This document shows, one piece after another, positions 23,854 to 32,690 of a stretch of 64,000 bases of DNA (position 1 is its first letter; every line of letters starts with the position of its first letter). The notes beneath the pieces are model-generated. The model saw only the letters and a list, made by a program, of their open reading frames with translations. It searched no databases and had not been told where the DNA came from. The translations under genes were made by a program, and so were the position numbers. The DNA comes from Azoarcus_F sp048158365 (lineage in GTDB: Bacteria; Pseudomonadota; Gammaproteobacteria; Burkholderiales; Rhodocyclaceae), in NCBI GenBank assembly GCA_048158365.1, contig JBLLNL010000008.1; one strand, 5' to 3'.

Positions 23854-23888
23854 CGTGAGCGTCAGGCCCCAACCGGATGACGCTCACG
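23854..23888 (-). terminator. Strong hairpin at the end of hldD
   Basis: CGTGAGCGTCA and TGACGCTCACG form a perfect 11-bp stem with a 13-base loop; the right arm includes the hldD stop codon. No T-run follows on the minus strand, so it may stabilise the 3' end or act as a factor-dependent stop rather than a classic intrinsic terminator. Confidence 0.5.
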
Positions 23889-24831
23889 ACCGCTGCGACA
23901 ACCACTCCATGTACTTCGGCACGCCCACCTCGACCGGCATGAAGTCGTGGGCACAGCCGGCGGCACGCAGCGCGCTCATGTCGGCCTCGGTGAAGCTCTG
24001 GTAGCGCCCCTTCAGCGTGTCGGGGAACGGGATGTATTCGATCTTGCCGTTACCATGCCAGCCGATCGCGGCGCGGGCGACGTCATTGAAGCTTTGCGCG
24101 CGGCCGGTACCGAGGTTGAAGATGCCGGAGACCTGCGGGTTGTCGAGCAGCCACAGATTGACTGCGACCACGTCGTCCACATGGATGAAGTCGCGCCGTT
24201 GCTCGCCATGACCATAGCCGTCCGAGCCTTCGAACAGCTTGAGCCGGCCGCCCTCGCGCAGCTGCGAATCGAAATGAAAGGCGACGCTGGCCATGCCGCC
24301 CTTGTGCTGTTCGCGCGGGCCGTAGACGTTGAAGTAGCGCAGGCCGACTACCTGGCTCGGGATGTCCGGCAGTCGCGGGCGCAGGTGGCAGTCGAACAGG
24401 AACTTGGAATACGCGTACATATTGAGCGGCCGTTCGAACTCGCGGGACTCGCGAAAGACCGGGCCCATTCCATACACCGAGGCCGACGACGCGTAGATCA
24501 GCGGGACGCCGCGTGCCACGCACCAGCCGAACAGCGCCTTGGTGTAGCTGAAGTTCACGTCCATGACGAAGCGGCCGTTCCACTCGGTGGTGCTGGAACA
24601 GGCGCCCTCGTGGAACACCGCCTCGACCGGACCGAAGTCCTCGCCGGCCTGCAGGCAGCGCAGGAACGCGTCCTTGTCCATGTAATCGACGATGTGCGCG
24701 TCGGCCAGATTCAGGCACTTGTGCCCGTCGGTCAGGTCGTCCACGACCAGGATGTCGGAGATGCCGCGCGCGTTGAGCCCCTGCACGATGTTGCTGCCGA
24801 TGAAGCCGGCGCCGCCGGTGACGATGATCAT
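23884..24831 (-). CDS. hldD: ADP-L-glycero-D-manno-heptose 6-epimerase (HldD/RfaD)
   Basis: The 315-residue protein is a short-chain dehydrogenase-fold epimerase with the NADP-binding GGAGFIGSNIV at residues 6-16 and a catalytic YAYSK motif at about 139-143, plus YFNVYGPREQHKGGMAS and FKYMPV-like HldD regions. It converts ADP-D-glycero- to ADP-L-glycero-manno-heptose, the donor used by WaaC and WaaF. It lies 30 bases downstream of the heptose-7-phosphate kinase gene. Confidence 0.95.
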   Translation of the reverse strand: MIIVTGGAGFIGSNIVQGLNARGISDILVVDDLTDGHKCLNLADAHIVDYMDKDAFLRCLQAGEDFGPVEAVFHEGACSSTTEWNGRFVMDVNFSYTKALFGWCVARGVPLIYASSASVYGMGPVFRESREFERPLNMYAYSKFLFDCHLRPRLPDIPSQVVGLRYFNVYGPREQHKGGMASVAFHFDSQLREGGRLKLFEGSDGYGHGEQRRDFIHVDDVVAVNLWLLDNPQVSGIFNLGTGRAQSFNDVARAAIGWHGNGKIEYIPFPDTLKGRYQSFTEADMSALRAAGCAHDFMPVEVGVPKYMEWLSQRS

Positions 24832-24861
24832 GTGCTGTCCTCGCTATGTGGTCTGAGGGTG

Positions 24862-25809
24862 TCAGGTGCCCTGCATCGCGCGTTGGAGTTCATCCACGCC
24901 GACCGTCGCTGTGCCGAGCTTGCCGACCACGATACCGGCGGCCAGATTGGCGAGCGTGGTCGCGTCCGACATCGGCAGGCCGCACGCAAGCCCTGCACCG
25001 AGCACGGCGACGACCGTGTCGCCCGCGCCGGTCACGTCGAATACGTCGCGGGCGCGGGTGGCCAGGTTCAAGGTCGGGAGGCCGCGCTGCAGCAGGGTCA
25101 TGCCGCGCTCGCTGCGCGTGATCAGCAGGGCCTCCAGATCGAGCGCGTCGCGCAGGGCCTCGCCCTTGGCGACGACGCTCTGCTCGTCGGCACAGTGCCC
25201 GACCACCGCCTCGAATTCGGCCATGTTCGGTGTGATCACGGTTGCGCCGCAGTAGCGCCCGAAATCGGTTCCCTTGGGGTCGACGACGATCTGCACGCCC
25301 TGTTCCCGAGCGACCCGGATCAGGCTGCCGACCTGGGACAGCGTACCCTTGCCGTAGTCCGACAGCACCAGTGCGCCGGCGCCCGGCAGTGCGGATTCGA
25401 ACACGCTTTCGATGCCGGCCGATTCCAGCACCGCGAAGCTCTCCTCGAAATCGAGCCGGATCAGCTGCTGGTGCCGGCTGATGATGCGCAGTTTGGTGAT
25501 GGTCGGGTGCTGCGGGGCTTCCAGCAGATGACAACCGACGCCGCCCGCTTCGAGACGATTGCGCAGCAGCGTCGCCGCTTCGTCACGTCCGACCAGCCCG
25601 ACCAGATCGACCCGTGTGCCGAGCGACGCCGCGTTCAACGCGACGTTGCCGGCGCCGCCGGCCCGGAACTCGTCGCCCTCGACCTTGACGATGGGCACCG
25701 GCGCTTCCGGTGAGATACGGTTGGTCGAACCGTGCCAGTAGCGGTCGAGCATGACGTCGCCGACCACGAGTGCACGGCCGGTCGAAAAGTCGGGAAGCGC
25801 TGGATGCAT
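24862..25809 (-). CDS. hldA: D-glycero-beta-D-manno-heptose-7-phosphate kinase (HldE N-domain only)
   Basis: This 315-residue ribokinase-fold protein has the HldE first-domain motifs: VVGDVMLDRYWHGSTNRISP, the GGAGNVALN loop, VDPKGTDFGRY, and the catalytic Asp in VTGAGDTVVAVLG. It phosphorylates heptose-7-phosphate. It ends where the cytidylyltransferase-like half of fused HldE would begin, so the adenylyltransferase (hldC/rfaE2) must be encoded elsewhere, as is common in betaproteobacteria. The ATG at 25809 removes a non-conserved extension. Confidence 0.9.
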   Translation of the reverse strand: MHPALPDFSTGRALVVGDVMLDRYWHGSTNRISPEAPVPIVKVEGDEFRAGGAGNVALNAASLGTRVDLVGLVGRDEAATLLRNRLEAGGVGCHLLEAPQHPTITKLRIISRHQQLIRLDFEESFAVLESAGIESVFESALPGAGALVLSDYGKGTLSQVGSLIRVAREQGVQIVVDPKGTDFGRYCGATVITPNMAEFEAVVGHCADEQSVVAKGEALRDALDLEALLITRSERGMTLLQRGLPTLNLATRARDVFDVTGAGDTVVAVLGAGLACGLPMSDATTLANLAAGIVVGKLGTATVGVDELQRAMQGT

Positions 25810-25942
25810 GACGGTCGTTGGCTCACCAGGATTGGGTTGGGCAAAGATTATCCCATGAACTGACGCCGCGGCTGCGGCGCGCAGGCCGCAGCGGTGCGCG
25901 AACTGTCCAGCGCGCAATCGTCGTCCTGAAGTGGTGCGCCGC

Positions 25943-27235
25943 TCAGGCCGCCGACGCGGTCACGCAGTGCCGTTCGCGAATGCTGTGCACCTGCTTGGCG
26001 GCGGACTTCAGCAGGCTGCCCGGGTCCTTGCCGTCTTCCGGAAAGAACGCGCAACCTATCGTGACACCGAGGCTGAGCGTCCTGTCGCCGATCGTGAATG
26101 GTTTCTCGACTTCGCCGACGATGATGTTGCGCACGCGCTCGACGTCTTCCTGCTGGAAGACTTCTTCCAGAACGATCGCGAACTCTTCCGAGCTGACTCG
26201 GGCCAGCGTGTCCTGCGCGCGAACGACCGCCTTCACCCGCCTTGCGACACCGAGCAGCAACTGGTCGGCCACCGCCTGGCCGCAACGCTCACGCACTTGC
26301 GCGAAATGGTCGAGACTGATCACTAGCAGCGCCATGCGCGTATTGTGACGGCGCGCCCTGACCATGCCATGTGCGGCGCGGTCCTCGAGCAGCAGGCGGT
26401 TCGCGATGCCGGTCAGGGCGTCGTGGTGGTGGGTCTGATCCAGCGCATGGCGAACTTCCTGCAATTCGCGATTCGCGTGCTCCAGCGCTTCGGTGCGCTC
26501 GGCCAGACGCGCGGCGAGCGTCTCCTCGGACGCCCGCAGCGTCTCGATCAGTTCCTCGTTCGCCCGGTTCGGGCCCGCGAGCGCGCGACCCGGGCCGGTC
26601 GTGCCCTGCCTGGTGTGAAGGATCAGCGCAGAGGACATCAGGATCGCCGCGAATACCGTTGCGAGGAAGAGCGTGTCGTCGGTCGCGAGTCCGGACGGTA
26701 CCCAACCCGAGTCGCGGGCGCCGTGTGCGCCAAAGCCGGCCAGCATGACCACCCAGGCCGAAGTGTACAGCACGTTGCGGCGCATGCCGGCCTGCACCGA
26801 ACGGGCACCACACACGATCACCAGCGCCGCGAACAGCGGAATCGCCACCGACAGCACCGCAGTGCCCACCGCGGCGGGTACGAACCATAGCAGCACCAGC
26901 ACCGCGCCGAACATCGCGGCCGAGCCCGTCATGAAGCGGTTCAGGATGTCCTCGGATCGGGATCGCTGCAGCATGCTGCGGCTCAGCAACGATCCGAACA
27001 GGCCGACCAGCGCGAGGCCGACCGGCGCGAGCCGGTCGGCGGAGCCCGCCGTAGCGGGCAGCCACTGCAGGTTCGCCGACTGTGGCGGCAGCGAGGACAG
27101 CGCCACGCCCAGCCCGGCGATCAGCAGCATGAACTCGGCGTGGATACGGGTGCGCAGGACGGTGACGAGCAGCAGGTGCTGGAGTGTCAACGCGGCGAGC
27201 ACACCCAGCAGGATCAGCGATGTCGAGGAGGACAT
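25943..27235 (-). CDS. Membrane protein with degenerate GGDEF domain
   Basis: The first 210 or so residues form about seven hydrophobic segments, followed by a coiled coil (EELIETLRASEETLAARLAE) and a GGDEF-type domain beginning at HHDALTGIANRLLLEDR. The signature GG(D/E)EF is replaced by SSEEF (348-352), so diguanylate cyclase activity is doubtful; it may sense GTP or act as a scaffold. No EAL domain is present. It lies upstream of, and on the same strand as, the heptose genes, 133 bases away. Confidence 0.8.
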   Translation of the reverse strand: MSSSTSLILLGVLAALTLQHLLLVTVLRTRIHAEFMLLIAGLGVALSSLPPQSANLQWLPATAGSADRLAPVGLALVGLFGSLLSRSMLQRSRSEDILNRFMTGSAAMFGAVLVLLWFVPAAVGTAVLSVAIPLFAALVIVCGARSVQAGMRRNVLYTSAWVVMLAGFGAHGARDSGWVPSGLATDDTLFLATVFAAILMSSALILHTRQGTTGPGRALAGPNRANEELIETLRASEETLAARLAERTEALEHANRELQEVRHALDQTHHHDALTGIANRLLLEDRAAHGMVRARRHNTRMALLVISLDHFAQVRERCGQAVADQLLLGVARRVKAVVRAQDTLARVSSEEFAIVLEEVFQQEDVERVRNIIVGEVEKPFTIGDRTLSLGVTIGCAFFPEDGKDPGSLLKSAAKQVHSIRERHCVTASAA

Positions 27236-27374
27236 GGAGACTCACAGGTCGGGTTGAAGACCACGGATCTGCCTCCATTGTACGGAAGCTGCGCCCGTAG
27301 CACCGTGAAATATGTTCCCGTGATGAGCCGCGACCCCTTCTCGGCGCGCCTCGGCGTGCGTCGAGGCGGGGCCC

Positions 27375-27926
27375 TCAGCGGTTGAACCATTTCAGCGTGA
27401 CCCCCCAGTCATGCACGTCGAGTCGGGTGGCCTGGCCGTACGCGAAGTCGAGCGTCAGCCACCGCTCTGCCGGCAGCCCGAGCAGATGGCCCGCGATGAC
27501 ACGCAGGGGACCGCCGTGGGCGACGATGACGCGGGGGGTGTCGTCACGCCTGCACAACTGGCCGTCCAGCCAGCGCAGGACCCGACGCGCCAGATCATGC
27601 GCCGACTCGCCCCCGGGTGCAGCAAAGCCGAGCGGATCCGACACCCAGCGATCGACCGCGTCGCCGAGGTCGGTGTAGCGCTGCAGTTCCCATTGGCCGA
27701 AGTGCATCTCCATCAGCCGGTCGTCGAGCACCGGCTCGCCCAGAGCCTCGGCGAGCAGGCGCGCACGCGCGAGCGGGCTCGCATGGAGCGCGAAGCGGGC
27801 TGGCAACATGGGGCGCAGCCGGGCGGCGACCGCGCTGGCGGATTCGGCCAGCCCGACGTCGGACTGGCCGTAGCACACCCCGGCCGGCACGTCGGGGCGG
27901 GGATGGCGGATCAGATGGAGTTCCAT
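27375..27926 (-). CDS. cobC: Alpha-ribazole phosphatase-like (CobC)
   Basis: The 183-residue protein is a histidine phosphatase with the LIRHPRPDV motif (catalytic His 8), EMHFGQWELQ and AHGGPLRVI (second His). CobC removes phosphate from alpha-ribazole-5'-phosphate or from cobalamin-5'-phosphate in nucleotide-loop assembly. The ATG at 27926 overlaps the cobS end by 16 bases, placing it last in cobU-cobT-cobS-cobC. Confidence 0.88.
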   Translation of the reverse strand: MELHLIRHPRPDVPAGVCYGQSDVGLAESASAVAARLRPMLPARFALHASPLARARLLAEALGEPVLDDRLMEMHFGQWELQRYTDLGDAVDRWVSDPLGFAAPGGESAHDLARRVLRWLDGQLCRRDDTPRVIVAHGGPLRVIAGHLLGLPAERWLTLDFAYGQATRLDVHDWGVTLKWFNR

Positions 27927-28681
27927 GTAGCGACCAGTGCCAGGTAGCAGGCGAGTTCGGTGAGTTGCTGCGCGGCGCCGAGGCAGTCGCCGGTATAGCC
28001 GCCGAGCTTGCGGTGGAATGCGCGCGCGGCGAGCAGCGTCGCGACTGCGACCAGCGCGCATGCCAGCAGCGCGCGAGCCGGCGCGAGCAGCGTCAGCGGC
28101 AGCAGGCCGAACAGCGTCGCCAGCGCGAGCTCGTGGGCGTCCAGCCTGCGGGCGAGCGGCTTGGCCTTGGACAGTTCGTCCTCGCGCACGTAGGTCATCG
28201 TGTGAATGAGACTGGTCGAGGCCAGCCGCGACAGCGGGTGTGCGACCAGCAACGCGACCGCCGCCACCGATGGATCCTGCGCCGCCAGCGCGAGCAGGGC
28301 CGCGGCCTTGGCGAGCAGCATCAGCACGAGCCCGACGGTGGCGTAGGTGCCGTTGCGCGAGTCCTTCATGATCGCCAGCGTCTGCGACTTGTCCCATCCG
28401 CCGCCGAAACCGTCGCAGGTGTCGGCCCAGCCGTCCTCGTGGAACGCGCCAGTGAGGCGGATCGTCACCGCCATCGACAGCAGCACCGCGAGCGTGACCG
28501 GCAGGAATAATGCGAACAGCAGCAGGCTCACCGCAGCGGCGGCGCCGACCACCCAGCCCACCAGCGGAAAGTAGCGCGCAGCGTGGTTTAGGCGTTCCAC
28601 CGACCACGGCACCCAGCCCGGCACCGGAAGTCGGGTGAAGAAGGCCAGCGCGGTGAAGAAGAGTTCGACCTGGTAGCGCAC
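27911..28681 (-). CDS. cobS: Adenosylcobinamide-GDP ribazoletransferase (CobS)
   Basis: The 256-residue integral membrane protein carries GAFHEDGWADTCDGFGGG, the acidic motif of CobS, and FYTRLPVP-like FFTRLPVPGW at the N-terminus. It joins adenosylcobinamide-GDP to alpha-ribazole at the inner membrane to give adenosylcobalamin. It follows cobT by 19 bases. Confidence 0.93.
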   Translation of the reverse strand: MRYQVELFFTALAFFTRLPVPGWVPWSVERLNHAARYFPLVGWVVGAAAAVSLLLFALFLPVTLAVLLSMAVTIRLTGAFHEDGWADTCDGFGGGWDKSQTLAIMKDSRNGTYATVGLVLMLLAKAAALLALAAQDPSVAAVALLVAHPLSRLASTSLIHTMTYVREDELSKAKPLARRLDAHELALATLFGLLPLTLLAPARALLACALVAVATLLAARAFHRKLGGYTGDCLGAAQQLTELACYLALVATWNSI

Positions 28682-28700
28682 GGCTTGCGGATACCCCGGT

Positions 28701-29729
28701 TCAGCCGCTGACGCCGGCCGTCTCGAAGCTTGCCATGTCGTTGTAGAAGGCGACCGCCGCGCGGACTAGTGGCAGGGACAGCGCCGCGCCGGTGCCCTCA
28801 CCCAGGCGCAGGTCCAGCGACATCAGCGGCTCGACCCCGAGGTGGGCGTGCTGCACCGCATGGCCGGGTTCCTCGGAGCGGTGGGCGAACACGCAGTAGG
28901 TGAGGATGGCCGGCGCGATGCGGTGCGCGGCGAGCAAGGCCGCGGTTACGATGAAGCCATCGATCAAGAGGATCATGTGCCGTTCGGCTGCGCCGAGCAT
29001 CGCGCCGGCCATCATCGCGATCTCGAAGCCACCGTATTCGGACAGGGCCTGCAGTGGATCCGACGGCCGGCCACCGCGCGCGACCGCCCGTTCAAGCAGC
29101 GCCAGCTTGCGGGCCAGCCCGGCGTCGTCCAGCCCGGTGCCCCGGCCGGTGACCCGCTGCAGCGGTGCATCGGTGAGGCAGTGGGTGATCAGTGCGGCCG
29201 AAGCGGTGTTGCCGATGCCCATCTCGCCGAAACCGAGCAAATTGGCGCCGCGCCCGGCATGTGTGTACGCGATGTCGCGTCCGCAGAGCAGCGCGTGCTC
29301 GAGCTGAGTGCACGACATCGCCGGCGACTCCAGCCAATTGGCCGTGCCGTAGGCTATTTTCGCGTCGATGAGACCGTCTCGCACACCGAAATCGTGGGCC
29401 ACGCCGGCATCGACGACGTCCAGCGTCATGCCGACCTGGCGGCAGAAGACGTTGATTGCGGCACCGCCGGCCAGAAAATTTTCCACCATCTGCCAGGTGA
29501 CGTCCTGTGGATAGGCGGAGACGCCGGCGCGGGCCGCGCCGTGGTCGCCGGCGAACACCAGCATGTGCGGTGAATGGATCGCGGGTTCGGCGGGATGCTG
29601 GATCAGCGCGAGTTGCCGCGCGAGGGCCTCGAGTCTGCCCAGGGCGCCGACCGGCTTGGTCTTGCGGTCGATGTGGCGCTGGATGTGCGCGCAGGGTGAG
29701 GCGTCGGGGGCGGCGATGGCGAAGTGCAT
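28701..29729 (-). CDS. cobT: Nicotinate-nucleotide:dimethylbenzimidazole phosphoribosyltransferase (CobT)
   Basis: The 342-residue protein has the CobT features KTKPVGALGRLE, FAGDHGAARAGVSAYPQDVT, GEMGIGNTASAAL and, near the C-terminus, LRLGEGTGAALSLPL with the catalytic Glu. It activates DMB to alpha-ribazole phosphate. It lies between cobU and cobS on the same strand, 33 bases from cobU. Confidence 0.95.
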   Translation of the reverse strand: MHFAIAAPDASPCAHIQRHIDRKTKPVGALGRLEALARQLALIQHPAEPAIHSPHMLVFAGDHGAARAGVSAYPQDVTWQMVENFLAGGAAINVFCRQVGMTLDVVDAGVAHDFGVRDGLIDAKIAYGTANWLESPAMSCTQLEHALLCGRDIAYTHAGRGANLLGFGEMGIGNTASAALITHCLTDAPLQRVTGRGTGLDDAGLARKLALLERAVARGGRPSDPLQALSEYGGFEIAMMAGAMLGAAERHMILLIDGFIVTAALLAAHRIAPAILTYCVFAHRSEEPGHAVQHAHLGVEPLMSLDLRLGEGTGAALSLPLVRAAVAFYNDMASFETAGVSG

Positions 29730-29762
29730 GAGATGCGACGCTCTGAAACGGAGTGCGACATT

Positions 29763-30305
29763 CTACTTTAGCTTGAGCGGGAGGCCGGCCGCGACGAAGC
29801 TGACCTGCTCGCATATCGCCGCCACCCGCTGGTTGAGCCGTCCGGCCTCGTCCCGGAACAGGCGCCCCAGCGGTGTCTCGGGCACCAACCCGAGTCCGAC
29901 CTCGTTCGCCACCAGGATGAGCTCGCCGGTCAGCTGCGGCAATGCCGACAGCAGCGCCGTCTGCTCGTCACGACTCGACTGAGGTGCTTGCAGTGGCATG
30001 GCGCCCGGCTCGAATCGGGCGCCGGCGAAGGTGTTGCTGAGCCACAGGGTGAGGCAATCGACGACGACGCAGCGACGCGCCGCGCAGGTCTCGCGCAGCG
30101 CGGCCGCGAGATCGCGTGGAACCTCGAGGGTGTGCCAGCCGGGCGGCCGGTCGCGTCGGTGCTGCGCGATCCGTGCGGCCATTTCCTCGTCCAGCGCCTC
30201 GGCGGTGGCGATGACCGTCACCGGCAGGCCGGATGCGTGGGCGAGTCTCTCGGCGAGGCGGCTCTTGCCCGAGCGGGCGCCCCCCAGGATCAGGTGGCGG
30301 GGCAT
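29763..30305 (-). CDS. cobU: Adenosylcobinamide kinase/guanylyltransferase (CobU/CobP)
   Basis: The 180-residue protein starts MPRHLILGGARSGKSRLAER with a P-loop, followed by VVVDCLTLWLSN and VANEVGLGLVPETPLGRLFR, the classic CobU sequence. It phosphorylates and then guanylylates adenosylcobinamide. The ATG at 30305 was chosen because it begins the P-loop strand; the upstream frame has no similarity. It is the first gene of the leftward operon and is divergent from the riboswitch-btuB region. Confidence 0.94.
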   Translation of the reverse strand: MPRHLILGGARSGKSRLAERLAHASGLPVTVIATAEALDEEMAARIAQHRRDRPPGWHTLEVPRDLAAALRETCAARRCVVVDCLTLWLSNTFAGARFEPGAMPLQAPQSSRDEQTALLSALPQLTGELILVANEVGLGLVPETPLGRLFRDEAGRLNQRVAAICEQVSFVAAGLPLKLK

Positions 30306-30469
30306 GTGCGGGCGGCGAGGTGGGGGGGGCACTTGCGCATGGGATTGGTGCTTGGGCGATCGGAGATCATGCGTTTTATCGGGCGGGTCGGAAGAGATTT
30401 TCACGTTACCGCTTGCGGCCTTGCCGCATATTCGCGCTATCATGCGGCCCTCGTCCTCAGGGACGAACG

Positions 30470-30695
30470 CATTTCAGGTGCCCGAAGGCGGCTCAAGCCA
30501 GAGGGTTAAACGGGAAACAGGTGCGCGCGGTCGGGAGCATACCCCAAGCGCAACGCCTGTGCTGCCCCCGCAACGGTAAGTGGACGCAAGAGACGTCATT
30601 CCGCCACTGAGCGCAGGCTTGGGAAGGCGACGTCTCGAGTCCGGCAGGTCGAGCACCCTGCCGGCACAGCCCACGAGCCCGGATACCGGCCCGGA
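30470..30695 (+). promoter_or_regulatory. Cobalamin riboswitch upstream of btuB
   Basis: The segment has the conserved order of a cobalamin riboswitch: GGTGCC with GCTCAAGCCAGAGGGTTAAA, GGGAAACAGGTG, the core CTGCCCCCGCAACGGTAAG (about 30560-30578), GAGTCCGGCAGG, and a B12-box-like AGCCCACGAGCCCGG at about 30668. It lies 140 bases ahead of btuB on the same strand. Binding of adenosylcobalamin would shut off btuB and probably the whole rightward uptake/synthesis operon. The flanks 30306-30469 and 30696-30833 hold the divergent promoter region and the expression platform, without a gene. Confidence 0.93.
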
Positions 30696-30833
30696 TGCGG
30701 ATTTGGCGATGTGCCGCGGGGAGGCGGCAACGGGCGTTCGTGTGCTTGTCTGTTTCCCTTCCGTGCGTGCGCATCTTTCTTGGCATGACCATGACGTGCG
30801 GGGACGCGCGCCGTGGCGCAAGGGAGCACAATA

Positions 30834-32672
30834 ATGAAGATCCGTTTCACTGCCACCGCGATCGCGGTGGCCACTGCCTTTCCCGCATCCGCACAGGTCG
30901 ATGGTCTCAGGGATGGCGCGGTGATGCCGGCCACCGTCGTCACCGCGACCCGCCAGGCGCAGCGCGTCGACGAAGTCCTCGCAAGCGTCGATGTCATTAC
31001 CCGCGAGGATATCGAGCGTTCCAGTGGCCGGACACTGACCGAACTGCTGGGGACCCGGCCGGGCATTCAGATCTCTACCAATGGCGGAGCCGGCGCGAAC
31101 ACGAGCGTGTTCATCCGCGGCGCGAACGCCAATCAGACGCTGCTGCTGATCGACGGCATGCGTATCGGTTCCGCAACCAATGGCGCGCCTTCGCTGGAGA
31201 CGATTCCGCTGGCCCTGATCGAGCGCATCGAGATCCTGCGCGGCCCCGCCAGCGCGCTGTACGGCGCGGACGCAGTGGGCGGCGTGATCCAGATCTTCAC
31301 TCGCCGCGACGTGGATGGCGTGGTGCCGCGTGCGCACTTCGGGGCGGGTCGCTGGGACAGCTACACCGCGAGCGCAGGTGTGGCCGGTGGCACAGGGCGG
31401 CTGCGCTACAACCTCGACGTGGGTCACGACCGCAGCAGGGGTTTCGATGCCCAACCCGAGTCCTTCGCCGGTACCGACGCCGATCGTGACGGCTGGCGCA
31501 ATGACTTCGTCAATGCCACGGTCGCGCTGGGCTTTCGCGAGCGCGACGACGTGAGCCTGAACTACTGGGATACCGATGGCCGCAACCGTTATGACAACGC
31601 GCAGGATTTCGACTCCTTCCTCGACAAGCGCTCGCAGGTGCTTGGCCTGACGATGAGCAACGCGCTGGCCGAGGGCTGGCGCAGCACGGTGCGCCTGGGC
31701 CAGAGCAGGGACGAACTCACGAATCGGAGCAACCGCAGGACGCGCAGCCATTTTGATACCCGGCAGCGCCAGTTCATGTGGCAGCACGACATTGATGTGG
31801 CCGGCGGCAACATGATGCTGGCCTACGAGGAACTGCGGCAGCGGGTGGACAGCAGCACCGACTTCGTCGAGACGGATCGCACCACCCGCTCATGGCTGGC
31901 GGGCTGGGGCGGACAGTTCGGCCGCCACGACGTGCAGTTCAACCTTCGGCGCGACCGCATCACTGGCTTCGGCAGCCACGACACCGGCAATATCGCCTAC
32001 GGCTATCAGCTGACGGATGCGTTGCGGCTGGTCGCCGGTTACGGTACGTCGTTCCGTGCCCCGAGCTTCAACGATCTCTACTGGCCGGCGGATCCGGTCT
32101 TCGGAGGCGGCGGGAACCCCGATCTCGAGCCCGAGGAGGGGCGCAACCGCGAACTCGGACTACGCTGGGACGATGGCAAATATGCGCTCGGTGTGACCTA
32201 TTTCAACAACCGCGTCAGCGAGCTGATCGCTGGCTGGCCGCCAGTCAACATCAACACCGCCAAGCTCGAGGGGGTCGAGGTCGCGGCGGGGACGCGCCTG
32301 GCGGATGTGGATCTCGAGTTCGGCTGGGACTGGCTCAACGCGCGCGACACGCGCACTGACAACTGGCTGCCCCGGCGCGCGCGCCATTCGGGCCATGTGC
32401 GGGCCCTCACCCGCATTGCGTCATGGCGCGTCGGCGGGGAACTCACGGGCCAGGGCAGGCGCTACAACGACGTTGCCAACAAGCAGCGCATGGGGGGCTA
32501 CGTACTCGCCAACCTGACCGCCGATTATGATTTCACACCGGACTGGCGCCTGGAGTTGCGCGCGAACAACATCTTCGACAAAAGGTACGCGCTGGCGCAG
32601 GATTTCCGGGGTCGTGACTTCGGCACGCCGCGGCGCAACTTGTTCGCGGGTCTTCGCTATGCACCCCGCTGA
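30834..32672 (+). CDS. btuB: TonB-dependent vitamin B12 receptor BtuB
   Basis: The 612-residue outer-membrane protein has a signal peptide (MKIRFTATAIAVATAFPASA), a TonB-box-like ATVVTATR at about 33-40, a plug domain (LTELLGTRPGIQISTNGGAG; IEILRGPASALYGADAVGGV) and a beta-barrel ending in a C-terminal aromatic-containing strand, FAGLRYAPR. It imports cobalamin or cobinamide with energy from TonB. The ATG at 30834 has an AAGGGAG site. It is under the cobalamin riboswitch and heads the operon. Confidence 0.93.
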   Translation: MKIRFTATAIAVATAFPASAQVDGLRDGAVMPATVVTATRQAQRVDEVLASVDVITREDIERSSGRTLTELLGTRPGIQISTNGGAGANTSVFIRGANANQTLLLIDGMRIGSATNGAPSLETIPLALIERIEILRGPASALYGADAVGGVIQIFTRRDVDGVVPRAHFGAGRWDSYTASAGVAGGTGRLRYNLDVGHDRSRGFDAQPESFAGTDADRDGWRNDFVNATVALGFRERDDVSLNYWDTDGRNRYDNAQDFDSFLDKRSQVLGLTMSNALAEGWRSTVRLGQSRDELTNRSNRRTRSHFDTRQRQFMWQHDIDVAGGNMMLAYEELRQRVDSSTDFVETDRTTRSWLAGWGGQFGRHDVQFNLRRDRITGFGSHDTGNIAYGYQLTDALRLVAGYGTSFRAPSFNDLYWPADPVFGGGGNPDLEPEEGRNRELGLRWDDGKYALGVTYFNNRVSELIAGWPPVNINTAKLEGVEVAAGTRLADVDLEFGWDWLNARDTRTDNWLPRRARHSGHVRALTRIASWRVGGELTGQGRRYNDVANKQRMGGYVLANLTADYDFTPDWRLELRANNIFDKRYALAQDFRGRDFGTPRRNLFAGLRYAPR

Positions 32673-32690
32673 GGACGGACGGGGGCTCGC

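Noticed and set aside
27911..30305. A second cobalamin riboswitch ahead of cobU on the minus strand
   Set aside because: I looked for the GGGAA...GGTG, CCCGCAACGGT and B12-box pattern on the minus strand upstream of 30305 and did not find it; the only copy reads toward btuB.
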